This document shows positions 13,101 through 22,757 of a DNA stretch of 60,000 nt, piece after piece. A program made the position numbers and the translations under genes. Below the pieces are notes generated by a model. It had not been told where the DNA came from, ran no database searches, and worked only from the letters and a program-made list of their open reading frames with translations. Numbering within the stretch: position 1 is the stretch's first letter; every line of letters begins with the position of its first letter. The stretch comes from Tubiluchus corallicola. Lineage: Eukaryota; Priapulida; Priapulimorpha; Priapulimorphida; Tubiluchidae. The stretch spans positions 2,330,501 to 2,390,500 of the forward strand of contig JAQGDQ010000001.1 of NCBI GenBank assembly GCA_030141605.1, read 5' to 3'.

Positions 13101-16100
13101 TGAAGCAACATGTTCGCCGATTTTGTAAAATAATCAATTGATTAAGTGAGCAATTATCTAATTTTACTGTTGTGCTGACTGTTTTCCCCGAGCACACTAT
13201 ACAGATTTCTGATCGTGAGACTGTTGATTTGTCACGTCATCACAGGAAGGCTGGTGATGTGCTTAGTATTTTAAAGGATAGACAGGACTACACTGATACA
13301 TGAATTTTTCCCAGATAGATTCTCTTAATGAACACAGCAATTTGCATCACTATAATCTCAATAAAATTTTACACATTTTGGTAAAAAGTTCAACTTCTTA
13401 AGATGCACGATTCCAGAGGTAAATGCAGTTAAAAGCGGCAATACCACACAATACCTTATGATACCGTAAGAATATATTATGCAGTCATTTATAGCATATC
13501 ATGTTGTATTGCACTAGCAAAAGTTTAAAATGGTTGGTAGTTTTCTTCTTAAAATAGCAAAAATACTTTTAAAATAGCTTTTTCAAAAGAAAGAACAAAT
13601 CATTTAGCATGTTGGGTTTATTTTACTGCTATCACATGAACTTAAAAAATATAACAAACAAATTTGCAGAAAACTGTTTATAAAGCACAAAATTAACTTA
13701 TACTACTGCAGTAAAGAAAGATGCGGTGATAGTACACTTTTAATGGTAATTGGCAGTGTGCTGCTCTTCTTTATTCGATGAAGGACAATTGGTGGAAAAA
13801 TGGTGAAAAATCAGGATTGCAACTTTACAGTGATGTTACAAATTACATTAGGCACTTATTGTACTTTTATTGTCGATAGTGTCCACAAGTATTGGGAAAT
13901 GACTACATAAATGGCTTTGTATTTCATGCAATACTTGCCAAATACTACACATGATAGGACTTTGCTTACTTTAGAGCAAATAAAAATGTGCTAAAACAGT
14001 GATATGCCAATCTCTCTACTAATTTATAATCATGTAGTATGGCAGTTAAATTTGGCACACTTTTACGGTAGAATTCCTTTTGAATAGTAATAAAGAGTTG
14101 AATACAGGCGTTAACATTTAATTAGATATAAATAGAATTGTTTCCTTTACTAACTGTCATGTAAACAATTAGCAAATCTAATAAAGGTGACAACTTTAAT
14201 TGTCTACTGATTTCCAATCAAGGATTAAAATCTCAGTTTAATAGTTTCTTTAAAAGTTTCTACTACTTATGAATTTTTATTATTTATTTGTTTATTTTTG
14301 ATCCAGTATATCTGAAAATAAATAAGTGGTTTAATTAGCTGAAATTTCTGTGCTTGATAATGTAAACCTGTTTAACTGTACTTACTTTCACTAAAAGCTG
14401 CTGTTTATTATTGCCTGCTGGCCACAGACTACGTTATGTGGGCGAAGCTTGCCGAGTTTAATATATACGCATGTATAGCAATGCGAATGTTCTGGTTATC
14501 ACGTTTTATTATTTAACCATCTTCAGTTGTCATATATATGATGTTCTTCTTCACAAATAGATGATTTTTATATACGTAAAAAATGACAGAGCTTTTACTT
14601 TGACAACTACATTATATAAAATCAATCTCTAAGGAACATCACACAATATCACATAAAGCATAGACCTACAAAGTTAGCAGTCTCAATTATTGTACAACAA
14701 TGTAATACTGTACCTATAAGTTATGGAAAGTGGTGTTAAAACTTGAATTTAATAAAGATTAATTATACCTGTTCAGTGTGAGGTGGCCTGTTTATGAAAC
14801 GAGGAGGTTTCCAGGTTGATTTCCCTGAAATGATGTTATAATAAAAGACACGTCCGATACTGTCTTGATGTTCTTCCCAATGGGCATCCAATCTTCGCAG
14901 TGGCTTTCCAGTAACACGAGTAGGTGGTGGCCCAAACGGACCCAAGAGAGGCAAGTTGGCGTAAGTGACTTGGTCATGAGTCCATTTGTTAAAAGCCTTA
15001 AAAGTAGTAGAAAGACTGCAGTTAGCAGATTGAGTAAACAGTACATTTCAATTGCCCTACCGGCAAACTGTTAATGTCCTGAAGTCATTTTTGTTTGAAT
15101 GTGCTTTTTCCATAATATTGATATTTTGAACAACATTTTTAGAATCACACTTTTTTACCTAACAAATAGAATGTACTACTTTTGCATATATAAAGAATAT
15201 TTTTGTAATTAAGAGAAATTAGCACAGTGACTGGAACAAGAAAATTGTGTTAAGCTGCAAAATGTGTAAAAACTTAAAAATATCGATTCATCACTTGACA
15301 TTGGTCAGAACTGTTCAAACAAAAAAAACTATACAAATTTCTGTATAACATTTGTCTAGTTCTACAAGTGATGCAACGAGTACTGCATTTTAATGTAGTA
15401 TTCTCCATCTAATTTGACTGTAAAATTACTTTAGATAATGACAGATTTTTAGCATACATGTACTTAGCCCAGCCCAGTAAGGATACTAAATGTAAATTTG
15501 TCCAGTAGCTATTCTCTGCGTATTTAATTTTTTATTTCTATGCACACATTGTGCAAGGCTGCATTCTGATAGTCCACATACTAATAGTAGATATCAATAG
15601 AATCAATAGTAAAGTACCAAAGTACTTATTTCATTAATGCTGACCCATGTTACATGACCTAAATACCGTAGATTTCTAAATCAAAATATCATTACTTCCA
15701 ATGGTATTTGCATACCATTTAACCGGGTTTTCACAGTGTTGTTAAACTTACTTCTATTTCCTGGTATTGTGTTTGCAAGCTTGTCCCAAAAGCTTGTTTT
15801 AACAGTCCAACAAAATTAATAAAGACAGTAAGTGAATTGTGCATGCTGGACTAGAGCCTATATGGAAAAATCTCTTAACACATTACGAGGAAAAGTTTGC
15901 AGTTTGTGAATGAGTTCACCACGTAAAACCCCACTGTGATGCAATGGATATAGTAATTTACATTAAAATTGTTATTACGACTTATTAATGATTTAAAATG
16001 ATGAACATATCAACCAAAAACTGAGCAAAATGTTAGTACTTCAGGCATTATAAGCTACAAATATTTGCTGAAAGTTTGAACAAAAACAAATTAGACCAAT

Positions 16101-19100
16101 TCAAAATGGCATTAAAATTCTGCATACAAAGAATTTAGTTTTAAAAAATTAAGGGCCTTAAATTCAATAAGCTATTTCAAAATAGCTAATTTCCTTCTTA
16201 TACCATAAAAATATAACAGTGGTAATTATTTACATGTCAATTTGTTTTTGTCTTTTTTGCAGTGACATAGCTAGTCCACCAAATGCAGTATACTATACTA
16301 CTGTCCACTAGGCTTCTACAGTAGGGTAGCTTAATATCTTCTGTTATTGAAAACAACCTCATAAGGCTTATAGCTATCTATGTTGATACACAATACATAC
16401 ATACATCTTAGCTATACAAACATTCATGTACATTGCTGGAAACTCAGGGCTACAGCACAGTACACACAGTCACACACACACACACCCCCGCAAATCGCAC
16501 CGGTCTAAGTGCTGACAGTTTAGACGGGAAGGTTTTCCTCTGACAGCCTGTCAGCTAGATGGTCAGTCAAATTATTCATTAATTGGCCTTTTCTTGCTAT
16601 ATAATAGATTAATTAATAGCATAAAGCTTTGAGTATGTCATTCGGGCCAAATTAACAGATACCTATCAGAAAGTTAAATTATAGATTGCTAACGAGTTCC
16701 AAAGATTTATGACAAAATCAAAGGGCCAAAACAGCAGTAAAGAACAAACTCATACATTGCAATTGACTGATTATTCATCAAACCTATATAAACCTGTAAC
16801 ATGTAATATATCATTCTAACCTTTAGCCGACAATGTTGTTTGAACAGTGCCAGGCCGATAAACATGAATATGAAGTAGTGTAAACAATATTCTACATTAC
16901 TTCATAAAGATAGAATTATTATTTTGAGTTAGTCGGCACCAAACTTTTAACCTCATAGAAGAAGAAAAATCTATAAAATATTGTGGATATTATGAAATTA
17001 ATACTTTATCCAATGATAAAGTACATCACACTTAACAGAAATCACACCTGCCCAAGTACCTTACTGACTACATCAATGCCACTTCAACTGAAATAACACA
17101 AAAAATATATAATCACATACATCACAATTATCAATCAGGAGAATAATTTCTTATAGCTTACCTCCACTTGCAAATGCTCTTCACTTTTCTGCACCGGCTT
17201 TAGCTCATTATTCTTTTCTTTAGCAGAACTTTTTACATTCAGCTCCAGGCCTTTATTCGATTTGTTTGGCATTCCCATATTAGCCAAACTTTGAAAATTT
17301 CCATAACAAGGATTTTCGAATACATCCATTTCTATTTTCCTACCATGTTGGGACCACAAGCTGTGTTGGTAAGCTTGCTGAACCATTGCATTGCTAGCAG
17401 TTTTGTCACTTTTGGTGGAATCGCTGTTAAGAATATTGTTCTGTTTTTCTTCTTTTTCCATATTCATGCAAATCCTTTGAGCAATATCCAAGTCATCATA
17501 ATCTGCCACAGGTTCAAAATAAGCTGGCAGTTCCTTTTGGTATGTTGGTGAGACCAAGCTCGAATGATCCCTGTCTAGGCTGCTGAATCCAGAATCCTTG
17601 CTTGGATCCTTTGATTTAGATTGTACTTTTTTGAACATTACATTCTGATTAGTACTCTCATCTGCTTGATGATCATTTCGTTTAGCTTCTGGAAAAGTAA
17701 GCTCATCTTTGCACAAATGGTGACTGCCTGCACTTGTTGAAACAATGTCAGTCTTTTGGTCTTCTGAATCAGTGTACGAATGGCAATCTACTTTGCTTGC
17801 TGGACGGATATGATCAACACCATGGGAAGGCTTAAAAATATGCTTAGTGGTATCAGTAATTATTTCCTCTTTTCTCTCACTGCTTTTTCTTCTACGATTA
17901 TGCTGCCGGTGAAAGGGGACACTGTTATGATCACTATGTGTATAGTGAGTGTCATCGTTTCTATTTTGAGGTCGGAATTGATCATCAAAAACTACACCGG
18001 GATAAGTATGATCATCCAATAAAAGGTTTTCCTTGCTTCCTTTACTCTCTTGATACTCTTTGTCAATAACTAATAAATTTTCTTGGCTTCTGGATTTTAT
18101 TTGATCTCTTACTAATTTTTGATTAACACTTTCATGCCTTTGCATGCAAATGCTACTTTTGGTCAAAAGCTCATGCGAAATATCTAAAGGAAAATACCGA
18201 TAATTTCGAGGTTGGTCCAAATTTGGAATGCCTTGTTCGGAATACTGCATTCCTGGAGCATGCTTATTTTTTACCGGTCTAGGCGGAGCTGGTCGCTCTA
18301 TCTTGTAGTCATTGGATGATGAATGTCGATGCTTTTTAGTCTTTCCCCCCAAAATGGCAACATAGTCTGCAGGGACATAGAACGGTTTTCTTTCTCCGTC
18401 GCGAATGACATTCCACCATTCATTAGATTTCTGTAATAATGTAAGACGATCTCCTACCCTAACTGACACGTGTCGTCCATCTCTAGTCGTGTAGTCATAA
18501 TCATACAACACTCTCACAGGTGTGTTTAAAAGCTGTGACATACTTCTCGGTCTCAATTTTACCTGTCGTGAATCTGAAATGAAAAACGAATGCTGCATAA
18601 ACATACCCATTTGACAAACATGACCGCTTAGTGAGCAGCAAATACAAATATCAGAGTAAAGAAGACAACCTTACTCAGATGTCAGGAATAAACAAATTCC
18701 ACTTGGTTCACATTATGCCATTGATACAGGCTGACCATTAATAAAGTACCACTTATTATCATCAAATACAGTTTCACAAAATTGTCATACAAATAAATCT
18801 ACAACAAACGTACCACGAATACAAAAACTGCTGACAACTATCAAACTGCTAAGTTACACATTTGTAAGAAATTCATCATCTATTTAACAATAAAAAGATT
18901 AATTTTCGTTTTTTTCATAACTTGGTACCTATATTATCCACTACACAAGACAGGAAAAACATTACCGATACTCGAATTCACCTAGAGCTCCTAAAACACC
19001 CGTCAGCTTCATAGCTTCCTAACTATGATTAATATATGATCAGCAAAGCATAGCCATTTATAAATTTTGTAACTGGTAAGTAACAGTTATTACAGGTTAC

Positions 19101-20832
19101 AAATGCAATTACAGATACATAGAAAACAGAAAATCTATTCCAATTTGTAACATGAAGTAAATTCACCTGTTGTTCATTGTGTTCTTGGTAAAAATGCATA
19201 ACCAACAAGTCCTTTATACAAAAACTTCAATATAATAACAGTAATTATCAAATGTAATTTCGTGAAATTTGTCAACTTGCAAGTTGAACTGTAACATTTG
19301 TCAAACTGTCAGATTATGCACTTGCAAAATTATCATCTATTCAAGGGAGGCATTCATTTTCTTTTTTCTGACTAAGAACCATGACTGTGAACCTGACTCA
19401 GGAAGACAGGATAAAATATTAGAGACAGATGAATGGACATTCACCTCTTCTAAAACATCTTTAGTTATATAAATGTCTAACCAGGGTAATAAACTGGAAC
19501 TTTCAGCAAGCCATTAGAGATTTTATTTCAGCACTTTAATTCAGACTTGTAAGCCATGTTAAAATAACTTATTAGCCCATTATCTCTAACTATACCTTTC
19601 CATATATCAAATAATGCCCTAATTACTAAATTAACATGCTCAGACCAGCAAACGATTTTGTAATTTTATGAAAACAATGTGGTAGTTATAAAAACAATAA
19701 ATGTACTACTATATCAGTGGCATAGTTGAGGGGGCAGTCGAACCTGGGTGGAATTTTTTAAAGGGTGGTACTTAAATCAAGTGCACTGAAAATGTTGTTT
19801 CTGTCAGAACAGTTAAAAACGTCTTAAAAATGTGCTACAAAATTTACGTAGTATATGTACAGTAGACAAATTTGATATTGTTGTCCAATTTGCCATTCGA
19901 TAACTTTTGTAGGCATTATGACATTTGTATTTTCATTATTTTAGAAATCATTCGAGTTTGCAGATCTGCTGTTTGATACCACTGTGTAATTTTTTTAACG
20001 TTAATTTAACAAACATTTAAATGTTGTTTGACGTCTTTGTGCATTTTTCCTAACAAAATGCAAAATGCCTGAAAATTTAACTTTCTATAAAAGCACTGCT
20101 TATCTATAGCACTTACTGTTGTTGAAAGTCTGTGACATTGGAAGATGATAATATTAGTAATATAATATCTTTGTAATATTTACAGTTTTCTTTTCTTTGT
20201 TCAAAATTTCTGCATGGTACATGTCTTGAGTTAACTATGTAGTACATTTATAAGTGTTAACCTTTTCCAGTGTTAACATTTAAAGAAACTTTTGTGTTGG
20301 CCTATCATGCCTTTAAGCATGCAAACAAGAAAATTTATTTTTCCACAAACAAATTCTTCCAGTAGTGCATTATTGTTTTATCAATTTATCTCCACAAGAT
20401 ATTGCAGCGGCAATGAAACACCGTTAAATTTTACAAATCTAAAATCACGCAAAGTCGGATCATGATGCCATTGTATGTTTAACGGAGCTTGCTAACTTAT
20501 TAATTCCCAATCTTAAATTACTGTTCGACAGATGCCACAAACAGACCAGACATTTCAGTGAAAATAGTTGAAAGGTAATTTGACTAGTCAATTATCTCAG
20601 TTTGAAATACCTTCACAAAGAGACATCAGATAAACAAGTACAGAAACATTATAGAAAGTTCTTTTACTAAAGTGATTATTATATACTCCCAAATTTCGAT
20701 AATAATTAACTTCATGAACGAATCTCTGGCATTCAGTAGTCAAACAGCAGCAGTATTTAATTAACAAGAAATGATCATGTTAAAAATTTACAGATTACAA
20801 TTGATCTACTTACCAAATTGCTTCCCTTTCAT
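1069..20832 (-). CDS. ARHGAP12/27-like: SH3-WW-PH Rho GTPase-activating protein, partial (RhoGAP domain off the left edge)
   Basis: Gene-level entry; the eleven coding exons are listed separately. Joined, they encode about 962 residues without a stop, and every junction has compatible phase and GT-AG sites. Seen order: SH3 (about residues 26-81), a long Ser/Asp/His-rich linker, one WW domain (about 513-545, Trp 517 and Trp 539), another linker, a PH domain (about 812-926) and a Ser/Pro linker. This order is that of the ARHGAP9/12/15/27 family, multidomain cytosolic proteins that end in a RhoGAP domain stimulating GTP hydrolysis by Rho/Rac/Cdc42. The catalytic domain is not in the window, so GAP activity is inferred from family only. 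The family member is uncertain: ARHGAP12 has two WW domains and ARHGAP27 three, and I find one. The start at 20832 is the least certain part. Confidence 0.85.
1465..1563 (-). CDS. ARHGAP12/27-like: ARHGAP-like, PH domain exon 4 (C-terminal helix)
   Basis: A 33-codon phase-0 exon (acceptor TTTTTAG, donor CTG|GTAAGC). It encodes the YLLQTDN strand and the NANEWFHSIREVI helix with the conserved PH tryptophan. Confidence 0.88.
1988..2098 (-). CDS. ARHGAP12/27-like: ARHGAP-like, PH domain exon 3
   Basis: A 37-codon phase-0 exon (acceptor CATTTTAG, donor TTG|GTAATT). It contains VLDLSGCSLEWTKEKSSKKN, a segment highly characteristic of the ARHGAP9/12/15/27 PH domain, in which basic KSSKKN residues lie near the phosphoinositide-binding face in the family. 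Confidence 0.88.
2560..2635 (-). CDS. ARHGAP12/27-like: ARHGAP-like, PH domain exon 2
   Basis: A 76-base exon (acceptor TTTTCAG, donor AAT|GTAAGA). It encodes KNWCVVFVVLTRTTLWLYKE and a short TKSPN tail, the W-V-L and L-x-x-Y-K pattern of PH strands 2-4. One leading base completes the split Lys. Confidence 0.85.
3080..3141 (-). CDS. ARHGAP12/27-like: ARHGAP-like, PH domain exon 1
   Basis: A 62-base exon (acceptor CTGTTTAG, donor AA|GTAAGT) encoding GIMKQGTMNKTKICEASKKI and a split Lys codon. The KQGTMNKTK opening is the first strand of the PH domain in this family. It starts in phase 0 and leaves two bases, which the next exon completes. Confidence 0.8.
3142..4250. other. ARHGAP-like intron, nothing recognised
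   Basis: AT-rich intron between the pre-PH linker exon and the first PH exon. No open frame of note, RNA gene or repeat seen. The smaller introns at 1178-1464, 1564-1987, 2099-2559 and 2636-3079 likewise hold nothing I can name. Confidence 0.6.
4251..4463 (-). CDS. ARHGAP12/27-like: ARHGAP-like, pre-PH linker exon (71 codons)
   Basis: A 213-base phase-0 exon (acceptor CTACAG|GTT, donor GAA|GTAAGTG) encoding a polar segment beginning VMRTFRRASEND and ending LWYPCDYSE, which runs directly into the PH-domain start in the next exon. The RRAS sequence resembles a basophilic kinase site, which is inference only. Confidence 0.7.
4660..4750 (+). repeat. 5S rRNA-like patch (5S-derived SINE head or 5S pseudogene)
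   Basis: AAGTTAAGCAAAGCTGAGTC (from 4681) lines up with the 5S box A region, followed at the right spacing by TGATAAGT, then CAGATTTGTGTCGCCCAGG, which resembles box C. This is the internal promoter order of 5S genes. Many positions differ, and the 5' and 3' stems of a real 5S gene are not convincing, so a functional gene is unlikely. A SINE of the 5S-derived class or an old pseudogene fits. It sits in an ARHGAP-like intron, antisense to the gene. Confidence 0.35.
5694..5716. repeat. (TA)n microsatellite
   Basis: Short run of TA dinucleotides inside the intron between 4463 and 5900. The rest of that intron, apart from the 5S-like patch, shows nothing recognisable. Confidence 0.8.
5900..5971 (-). 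CDS. ARHGAP12/27-like: ARHGAP-like, small linker exon (24 codons)
   Basis: A 72-base phase-0 exon bounded by TTTTTTTAG and CCT|GTATGT, encoding DVQYVQESNQITEADDAG followed by VYGPPP. It is acidic and ends in prolines; no domain is visible. The short length makes it less certain, but both splice sites are good and the phase fits. It is separated from the next upstream exon by a 6.4-kb intron. Confidence 0.55.
6180..6480. repeat. Possible old LINE 3' fragment (CR1-like)
   Basis: The stretch with GGTCTAACCAAACCAATGTA, then ACAATTTCAATATAATTTCT, then ATTTGCTTTATTAAC resembles, from memory, a non-LTR retrotransposon 3' region that is widespread in animals. It has no usable open frame. No alignment was possible here. 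Confidence 0.25.
9540..11420 (-). mobile_element. Decayed non-LTR retrotransposon (LINE), reverse-transcriptase remnant
   Basis: Reading the minus strand from about 11.4 kb downward, broken frames give the pre-RT region (IWEKHYKELLNSAKNC, then FTVNEVHNAI), a motif-A-like FIDASNAFD (near 10.35 kb), the catalytic MYADDVCLS motif (10045-10062) with continuation AFELTEVYVDF, and a C-terminal segment RADKLIRKFAYY (about 9.78 kb). This order is that of a LINE ORF2. Several stops and frameshifts separate the pieces, so it cannot be active. It lies in the same orientation as the host gene, in an intron. Confidence 0.75.
12375..12860 (-). CDS. ARHGAP12/27-like: ARHGAP-like, linker exon (162 codons)
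   Basis: A 486-base phase-0 exon with acceptor TTCTTTCAG and donor TTG|GTGAGT. The product is an acidic, Ser/Thr/Glu-rich, probably disordered linker with no domain I recognise. It contains short acidic clusters (AQQEEEQT) and several SP motifs. Its assignment rests on strand, phase and splice sites, and on its place between the WW and PH exons. Confidence 0.65.
12861..14768. other. ARHGAP-like intron, nothing recognised
   Basis: AT-rich intron between the 162-codon linker exon and the WW exon. No coding, RNA or repeat feature that I can support. Confidence 0.6.
14769..14996 (-). CDS. ARHGAP12/27-like: ARHGAP-like, WW-domain exon
   Basis: A 76-codon phase-0 exon (acceptor TTTTAAG|GC, donor CAG|GTATAA). 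It holds a WW domain: first Trp in DAHWEEH, the central GRVFYYN strand, and the second Trp followed by proline in STWKPPR. WW domains bind proline-rich ligands such as PPxY. The preceding segment GPFGPPPTR is itself proline-rich. The acceptor AAG is weaker than CAG but the phase fits both neighbours. Confidence 0.85.
14997..17161. other. ARHGAP-like intron with short CA repeat
   Basis: Contains a short (CA)n run near 16468-16485 and otherwise AT-rich unique-looking sequence. No additional WW exon was found on the minus strand, although one would be expected if the protein matched vertebrate ARHGAP12 or ARHGAP27. Confidence 0.55.
17162..18573 (-). CDS. ARHGAP12/27-like: ARHGAP-like, large SH3 exon
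   Basis: This 1412-base exon encodes residues 7-477. Its acceptor is TTTCATTTCAG and its donor is GAG|GTAAGC. The N-terminal part is a clear SH3 domain: the ALYDY-type start VRVLYDYDY, the basic RDGRHVSV stretch seen in this family, the EWW tryptophan pair and the VPADYV ending. Just after it is a proline-rich RPAPPRPVKN motif that could bind SH3 domains. The remaining 380 or so residues are hydrophilic, rich in His, Asp, Ser and Lys, with few predicted secondary elements by eye, and contain DSGFSSL and ENPCYG segments that look like possible phosphosites. The length of this single exon is unusual beside the 60-230-base exons downstream. Confidence 0.88.
18574..20813. other. ARHGAP-like intron 1
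   Basis: Phase-1 intron between the probable start exon and the SH3 exon. At 19716 there is CAGTGGCATAGTTGAGGGGG, resembling one end of a hAT-type element, but no convincing partner end. Nothing else recognised. Confidence 0.5.
20814..20832 (-). CDS. ARHGAP12/27-like: ARHGAP-like, probable start exon (MKGKQF)
   Basis: On the minus strand an ATG at 20832 opens MKGKQF and the exon ends at a good donor, G|GTAAGT. The one leftover base joins the AT at the start of the next exon to make Asp (MKGKQFDSRQVKL...). No in-frame stop intervenes. An alternative is translation from an ATG at 18610, which would read through the strong TTTCATTTCAG acceptor before the SH3 exon. The splice site makes the two-exon model better. 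The 5' UTR and promoter are not located. Confidence 0.5.
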
Positions 20833-22530
20833 GATGTTAAATAAAAGCCTTCAGAACATGAGGAGTATAACAGTACAATATAGTTGCTGTGTAAACTTAA
20901 TATGTAAACAATAACGGATTGTGAAAATTGAGTAAAATGCTTCCTTGATTCTGGCAAGTGTGTTCATGGGCAGTGAAAGCATAAAAACTACTTCATGACA
21001 AGCTGCAGCACATCCACTATGTTCAAACTAACATGTTACAAATGTAAATATCACCAAAGTAAAGAAGTACAATCGAGCTAATACACTGCTAGTTCAGAAA
21101 ACAAAAAGTCTTTTGAGAAATTCAATGATGTTAATTCAAGATAGCCAAAATATATTCATTTTTTCTTCAGAATGTTAAAATAACAATGCTGTAAAATCAC
21201 CTATTGTGCTCAGCACAATTGCAAAGAGTCATTAAATGAGAACAAAAGTTCATTCATGTTACAAACAGCAATCGACGAAGTTGCTGTTATTTAAGGCATA
21301 ATGCTACAATCTAAAAAAACAAAAGGCAAAGCACTCAAAATCGCATGCCATAACAGTTTTTTACTTGAATTGTTTGAACTTTAGCAATAAGAAATATATT
21401 TTTATGACAATTAAACCAAGTTTAAATGCAGCTAGTCAGAAATTTAGAAAAGAAATCACAAAAATATCTCATCACTTCTCATCATATTACTGCTACTGTA
21501 ACACTATAGCAAATGTATATGGACAGGTAGTCAAGCACCATAAACACTGGCATTTGTCAGCCAGAGGCAAATATTTTCTTTAGGCATCAGTGCCTTTTCA
21601 TGATGACGGCCCAGTTATAGTTAGGGGTTAACCAGTTGTAACAGATTACTGTTGTTAAATTGCAGCGGAAGAAAGTTTGCTAACAGTGGGATTATTTTAC
21701 TTTAGCCAATGGGAGTGCATTGCTTAGACAGCCATCACTGGTTCTCAGAAGTCAAGCTGTCAAGTTGCCACTTAAACGAAAGAAAAAAATTAATAAAACA
21801 TTGTAAGAAGCAAAAAATTTTCATCTTTTCCCGAAACCTTACCAAGTTTTAAACTTGTGTAAATTCATCAGTAAGAAAATGAATATCAAAAAAGAGAATA
21901 ATTTATTGAAGCAAGATTGCATATCTACTTTAACCTAAATTATTAATCATTTCCAATACACATGTATTGCACGAATGCACAATTTTTTGCAGGAATCTTT
22001 GAGATGCAATTCCGATTTTAAGAAATATAAGCTGAGGAACAGAAATGTTTGCCAAATTTTGAGAAATTAAATGAATGGAATGTGGAACATGCAAATAGTT
22101 TTTAATGGACTTAGTACATTTAACTGATTTCAAGCTGTCAACGACAAATTTGGAAGAAATACAGAGCAGAACCAACAACAAGATAGATTTGAATAGATGT
22201 CAGCTCAATAAGTTCATCTAGTGAACTGACACAATTGAGCTGAACAACAGCAGGAAAAGAATAAAATACCTCTAAAATCTATAATATATGCAAGGCCTAC
22301 AAGTGTGGCACAAATGGCATTGTAAATATGTTAAATGCACTGAACCAAGCACTCACTTGTTAAATAACAAAATATGTATCTGCAAAATTACAATGATCAG
22401 CTTCAAAACATACAAGGTCTACAAGAGGAATGCAGTAATTGTGCAAAATAGTTTGGTTTTTCAGTAAGGCATTAGCAATTATCCAAAAATGTAAGCACAG
22501 AACATTAGTAAAACAAGAAGCTTTGTAGTA

Positions 22531-22630
22531 TATATATATATTACAAACATAGTTATATTATATAGTTATACATTATTATATAGTTATAGTTATATATTAC
22601 AAACATAGTTATATATTACAACATAGTTGC
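22531..22630. repeat. AT-rich tandem repeat (CATAGTTATATATTACAAA-type unit)
   Basis: Several imperfect copies of ATATATTACAAACATAGTT occur in a row, directly beside a LINE tail that starts at about 22645. Confidence 0.75.
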
Positions 22631-22644
22631 TCACAAATTTAGTT

Positions 22645-22757
22645 TTATCGACACACCATTAGATATCAAAAGTACTGAGACATGGGCAGTCGCAAGTGAC
22701 AGGATGACACAGATTAAAATGATTGCAAGACTCATGTCATGACTCTAGAAATGAAGT
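22645..22757 (+). mobile_element. LINE 3' tail, severely 5'-truncated
   Basis: This segment matches the 3' end of the LINE at 45.1-46.6 kb: ACACACCATTAGATATCAAA here against ACACACCATTAGGTATCAAA there, then GAGACATGGG/GAGACTTGGG, GTGACAGGAT/GTGACAGGAC, and ACTCTAGAAATGA/ACTCCAGAAATGA. Both are on the plus strand. Only the last 110 or so bases of the element are present, as expected from incomplete target-primed reverse transcription. Confidence 0.75.

Noticed and set aside
18571-18610. ATG at 18610 as the translation start of the ARHGAP-like protein
   Set aside because: Would translate through a strong acceptor (TTTCATTTCAG); splicing to the exon at 20814 fits better.
19716-19983. CAGTGGCATAGTTGAGGGGG ... 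ATACCACTG as a short hAT-type element
   Set aside because: Only about eight terminal bases pair and flanking 8-bp duplications do not match.
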